Below are positions 7,488-8,618 of a DNA stretch of 8,618 nt, in pieces. Under the pieces are notes generated by a model. The model saw nothing but the letters and a program-made list of their open reading frames with translations. It did not search any database and was not told the origin of the DNA. The translations under genes and the position numbers were made by a program. Within the stretch, counting starts at the first letter, position 1. Each line of letters begins with the position of its first letter. This DNA comes from Thermaceae bacterium (GTDB taxonomy: Bacteria > Deinococcota > Deinococci > Deinococcales > Marinithermaceae). The DNA lies in NCBI GenBank assembly GCA_026989475.1, contig JALSJG010000255.1, forward strand, positions 1 through 8,618. The letters run 5' to 3'.

Positions 7488-8000
7488 GTGCGCATCGCGC
7501 TGGGAAGCGAGAGCGGGGTCAAGAAAAAGGCGCTTCTCCGGGCGCTCTCCGCGCTCGGGGCGCGGGCCGAGCTGGTCGCCCTGGCGGTGCCCGGGGCCCC
7601 GGCCCAGCCCCTCTCCGAGGCCGCCACCGAGGAGGGGGCGGCCTTTCGCGCCTGGTACGCGAAAAAACACGGCCACGCCGAACTCGGGGTAGGGCTTGAG
7701 GGCGGGGTGGACCTGGATTCCGGGTGGCTCACGATGTACGCCGCCACCACCGACGGCGGGCGGCTCGCCCTCGGCCGGGGTCCCTCGGTGCCGCTTCCCG
7801 AGGAGGTGCTCGCCGCCCTCCGCCGGGGCGCCGAGCTCGGGCCCTACCTCCGGGAGCGCTTTGGTGCGGAGGCGGCGCAGAAGGGGGCGGTCTGGGTCTT
7901 CTCCGGAGGCGCGATGACCCGGGAGGAGGCGCTCGCCGCCGCGGCCCGGCTGGCCCTGGGGCCGTTCTTGGGGGATCGGGGTGGCCTGGGTTCTCCTTAG
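7488..8000 (+). CDS. DUF84 family protein (YjjX-like inosine/xanthosine triphosphatase)
   Basis: A 170-residue protein matching the YjjX/DUF84 family, which hydrolyses non-canonical purine NTPs (ITP, XTP) to clean the nucleotide pool; cytosolic. Visible family features are the phosphate-binding N-terminus IALGSESGVKKKAL (3-16), QPLSEAATEEGAAFRA (40-55), GVGLEGGVD (67-75), PLPEEVLAALRRGAELG (102-118) and the C-terminal block GAVWVFSGGAMTREEAL (133-149) followed by ALGPFL. Length is normal for the family. The GTG start has no ribosome site but has TAGACT 7 nt upstream, so a leaderless transcript is likely. The end overlaps the PlsY-like gene by 20 nt. Family membership is firm by motif; the substrate is by analogy. 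Confidence 0.85.
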   Translation: MRIALGSESGVKKKALLRALSALGARAELVALAVPGAPAQPLSEAATEEGAAFRAWYAKKHGHAELGVGLEGGVDLDSGWLTMYAATTDGGRLALGRGPSVPLPEEVLAALRRGAELGPYLRERFGAEAAQKGAVWVFSGGAMTREEALAAAARLALGPFLGDRGGLGSP

Positions 8001-8541
8001 CTACCTCATGGGCTCGGTGCTCTTCGGGGTGGTGCTCGGCTACCTCCTGAAGGGCTACGACATCCGCCGGGACGACCTTCCCGGGGGCTCGGGCTCGTTT
8101 CGCCGGCTCGGACCCCTTTGGGGGGTGGCGGTGGCGGTGCTGGACGCCGCCAAGGGGGCGCTCGTCGCCTACCTCGCCCTGCCCCGCCCCGAGCTCCTTC
8201 CCTACATGGCGGGGGCGGTGGTGGCGGGGCATTGCTGGCCGGTCTTCTTTGGCTTCCGGGGGGGCGGGGGGATCGCGCCCACGGCGGGCTTCTTCCTGGT
8301 CTACGCCCCGGGTCCGGTGCTCGCCGCGCTCGCTATGGGCCTTTCGGTGGCGGCGGTCTACCACCTCCTCTACTGGCGGCGGACGCGGCGGGGGATCTAC
8401 CCGATCCCCTTCGGCGCCATCCCCGCCGTGCCCTTTCTCCTCTACCTTCTCCGGGGCGACCCGGCGGGGCTGAAGGCGGCGCTTTTTACCGGGCTCGCCA
8501 TGGGGGCCCGGGCCCTCCAGATGCTCCTTCGGGGCCGATAA
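7981..8541 (+). CDS. Divergent PlsY-like glycerol-3-phosphate acyltransferase family membrane protein
   Basis: A 186-residue integral membrane protein with about five hydrophobic segments (roughly 2-22, 45-66, 74-90, 101-126, 145-157). The layout fits PlsY, which acylates glycerol-3-phosphate from acyl-phosphate: the N-terminus YLMGSVLFGVVLGYLL, a first motif GGSGSFRRLGP (35-45), DAAKGALVA (55-63) and GHCWPVFFGFRGGGGIAP (83-100). Key elements are altered. GSGNxGATN is reduced to GSGSFRRLG, the usual GGKG phosphate loop reads GGGG, and the C-terminal HxxN motif is absent (MGARALQMLLRGR). It may be a paralogue with a changed or lost activity. GTG at 7981 is the start, inside the DUF84 gene and behind a GGGGGAT stretch. 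The TAA stop lies in the -10 of the following gene. Confidence 0.75.
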   Translation: MAWVLLSYLMGSVLFGVVLGYLLKGYDIRRDDLPGGSGSFRRLGPLWGVAVAVLDAAKGALVAYLALPRPELLPYMAGAVVAGHCWPVFFGFRGGGGIAPTAGFFLVYAPGPVLAALAMGLSVAAVYHLLYWRRTRRGIYPIPFGAIPAVPFLLYLLRGDPAGLKAALFTGLAMGARALQMLLRGR

Positions 8542-8544
8542 ACT
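8539..8544 (+). promoter_or_regulatory. Predicted -10 element of the leaderless FAH-family gene
   Basis: TAAACT, identical to the -10 of the 16S promoter, ends 6 nt before the ATG at 8551. Its TAA is the stop codon of the PlsY-like gene. There is no Shine-Dalgarno and no clear -35. Confidence 0.6.
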
Positions 8545-8550
8545 GGGTGC

Positions 8551-8618
8551 ATGAAGATCCTCCGCTTCGGGAACGGGCAGTACGGCGTGCTCGAGGGCCC
8601 CTGGGTCTACGCCACCGA
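8551..8618 (+). CDS. Fumarylacetoacetate hydrolase family protein, N-terminus (partial)
   Basis: Only the first 22 codons are in the window, beginning MKILRFGNGQYGVLEGPWVY. The KILRF start followed by a short hairpin of strands (G-YGVLEG--VY) is the typical beginning of FAH-family hydrolases/isomerases (2-hydroxyhepta-2,4-diene-1,7-dioate isomerase type), and from memory Thermus members start nearly the same way. The catalytic domain with its metal ligands lies beyond the right edge, so function cannot be checked. The ATG is preceded by a TAAACT -10 and no ribosome site. Confidence 0.7.
   Translation, partial: MKILRFGNGQYGVLEGPWVYAT

Overview
The window is very GC-rich (roughly 70%) and opens with the first ~124 nt of a 16S rRNA gene on the minus strand. 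The rRNA (GTGCCTAAGACATGCAAGTCG context, long GC-rich helix 6) and the protein sequences, as remembered without a search (HIBADH, LipA, LipB and the FAH-family start resemble Thermus proteins), point to a thermophile of the family Thermaceae. It may be a relative of Oceanithermus or Marinithermus rather than Thermus itself; the genus is a guess.

Layout. Positions 242-3659 (minus) hold a five-gene operon, lipB-lipA-DUF3054-HIBADH-SDR. Its genes are joined by one 56-nt and three 4-nt ATGA overlaps, and it runs directly into the 16S gene. The rRNA promoter lies at the very end of the last gene. Positions 3747-4154 (minus) hold a small membrane protein with a PH-like tail. Next, 4165-4523 carries a badly decayed minus-strand AAA+/DUF4143 ATPase pseudogene and an imperfect 38-bp palindrome. 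Positions 4624-6496 (minus) hold the overlapping pair amrS-amrB of the AmmeMemoRadiSam system. From 6584 to the right edge the genes run on the plus strand: a membrane-bound GGDEF diguanylate cyclase, a DUF84 (YjjX-like) nucleotide phosphatase, a divergent PlsY-like membrane protein, and the start of a fumarylacetoacetate-hydrolase family gene.

How the genes fit together. LipB and LipA make protein-bound lipoate, which 2-oxoacid dehydrogenases need, including the branched-chain complex upstream of HIBADH in valine breakdown. The operon may therefore link cofactor supply to its use. The other genes look like separate housekeeping or accessory functions.

The most striking signal is regulatory. 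Four genes have a TAGACT or TAAACT hexamer 6-7 nt before a GTG/ATG start and no Shine-Dalgarno, as expected for leaderless mRNAs. In three of the four the hexamer begins with the stop codon of the preceding gene or pseudogene. The 16S promoter has the same TAAACT -10, and its -35 contains the stop codon of the SDR gene. I saw no tRNA, CRISPR array, insertion sequence or convincing intrinsic terminator, and no clearly new multi-gene system.
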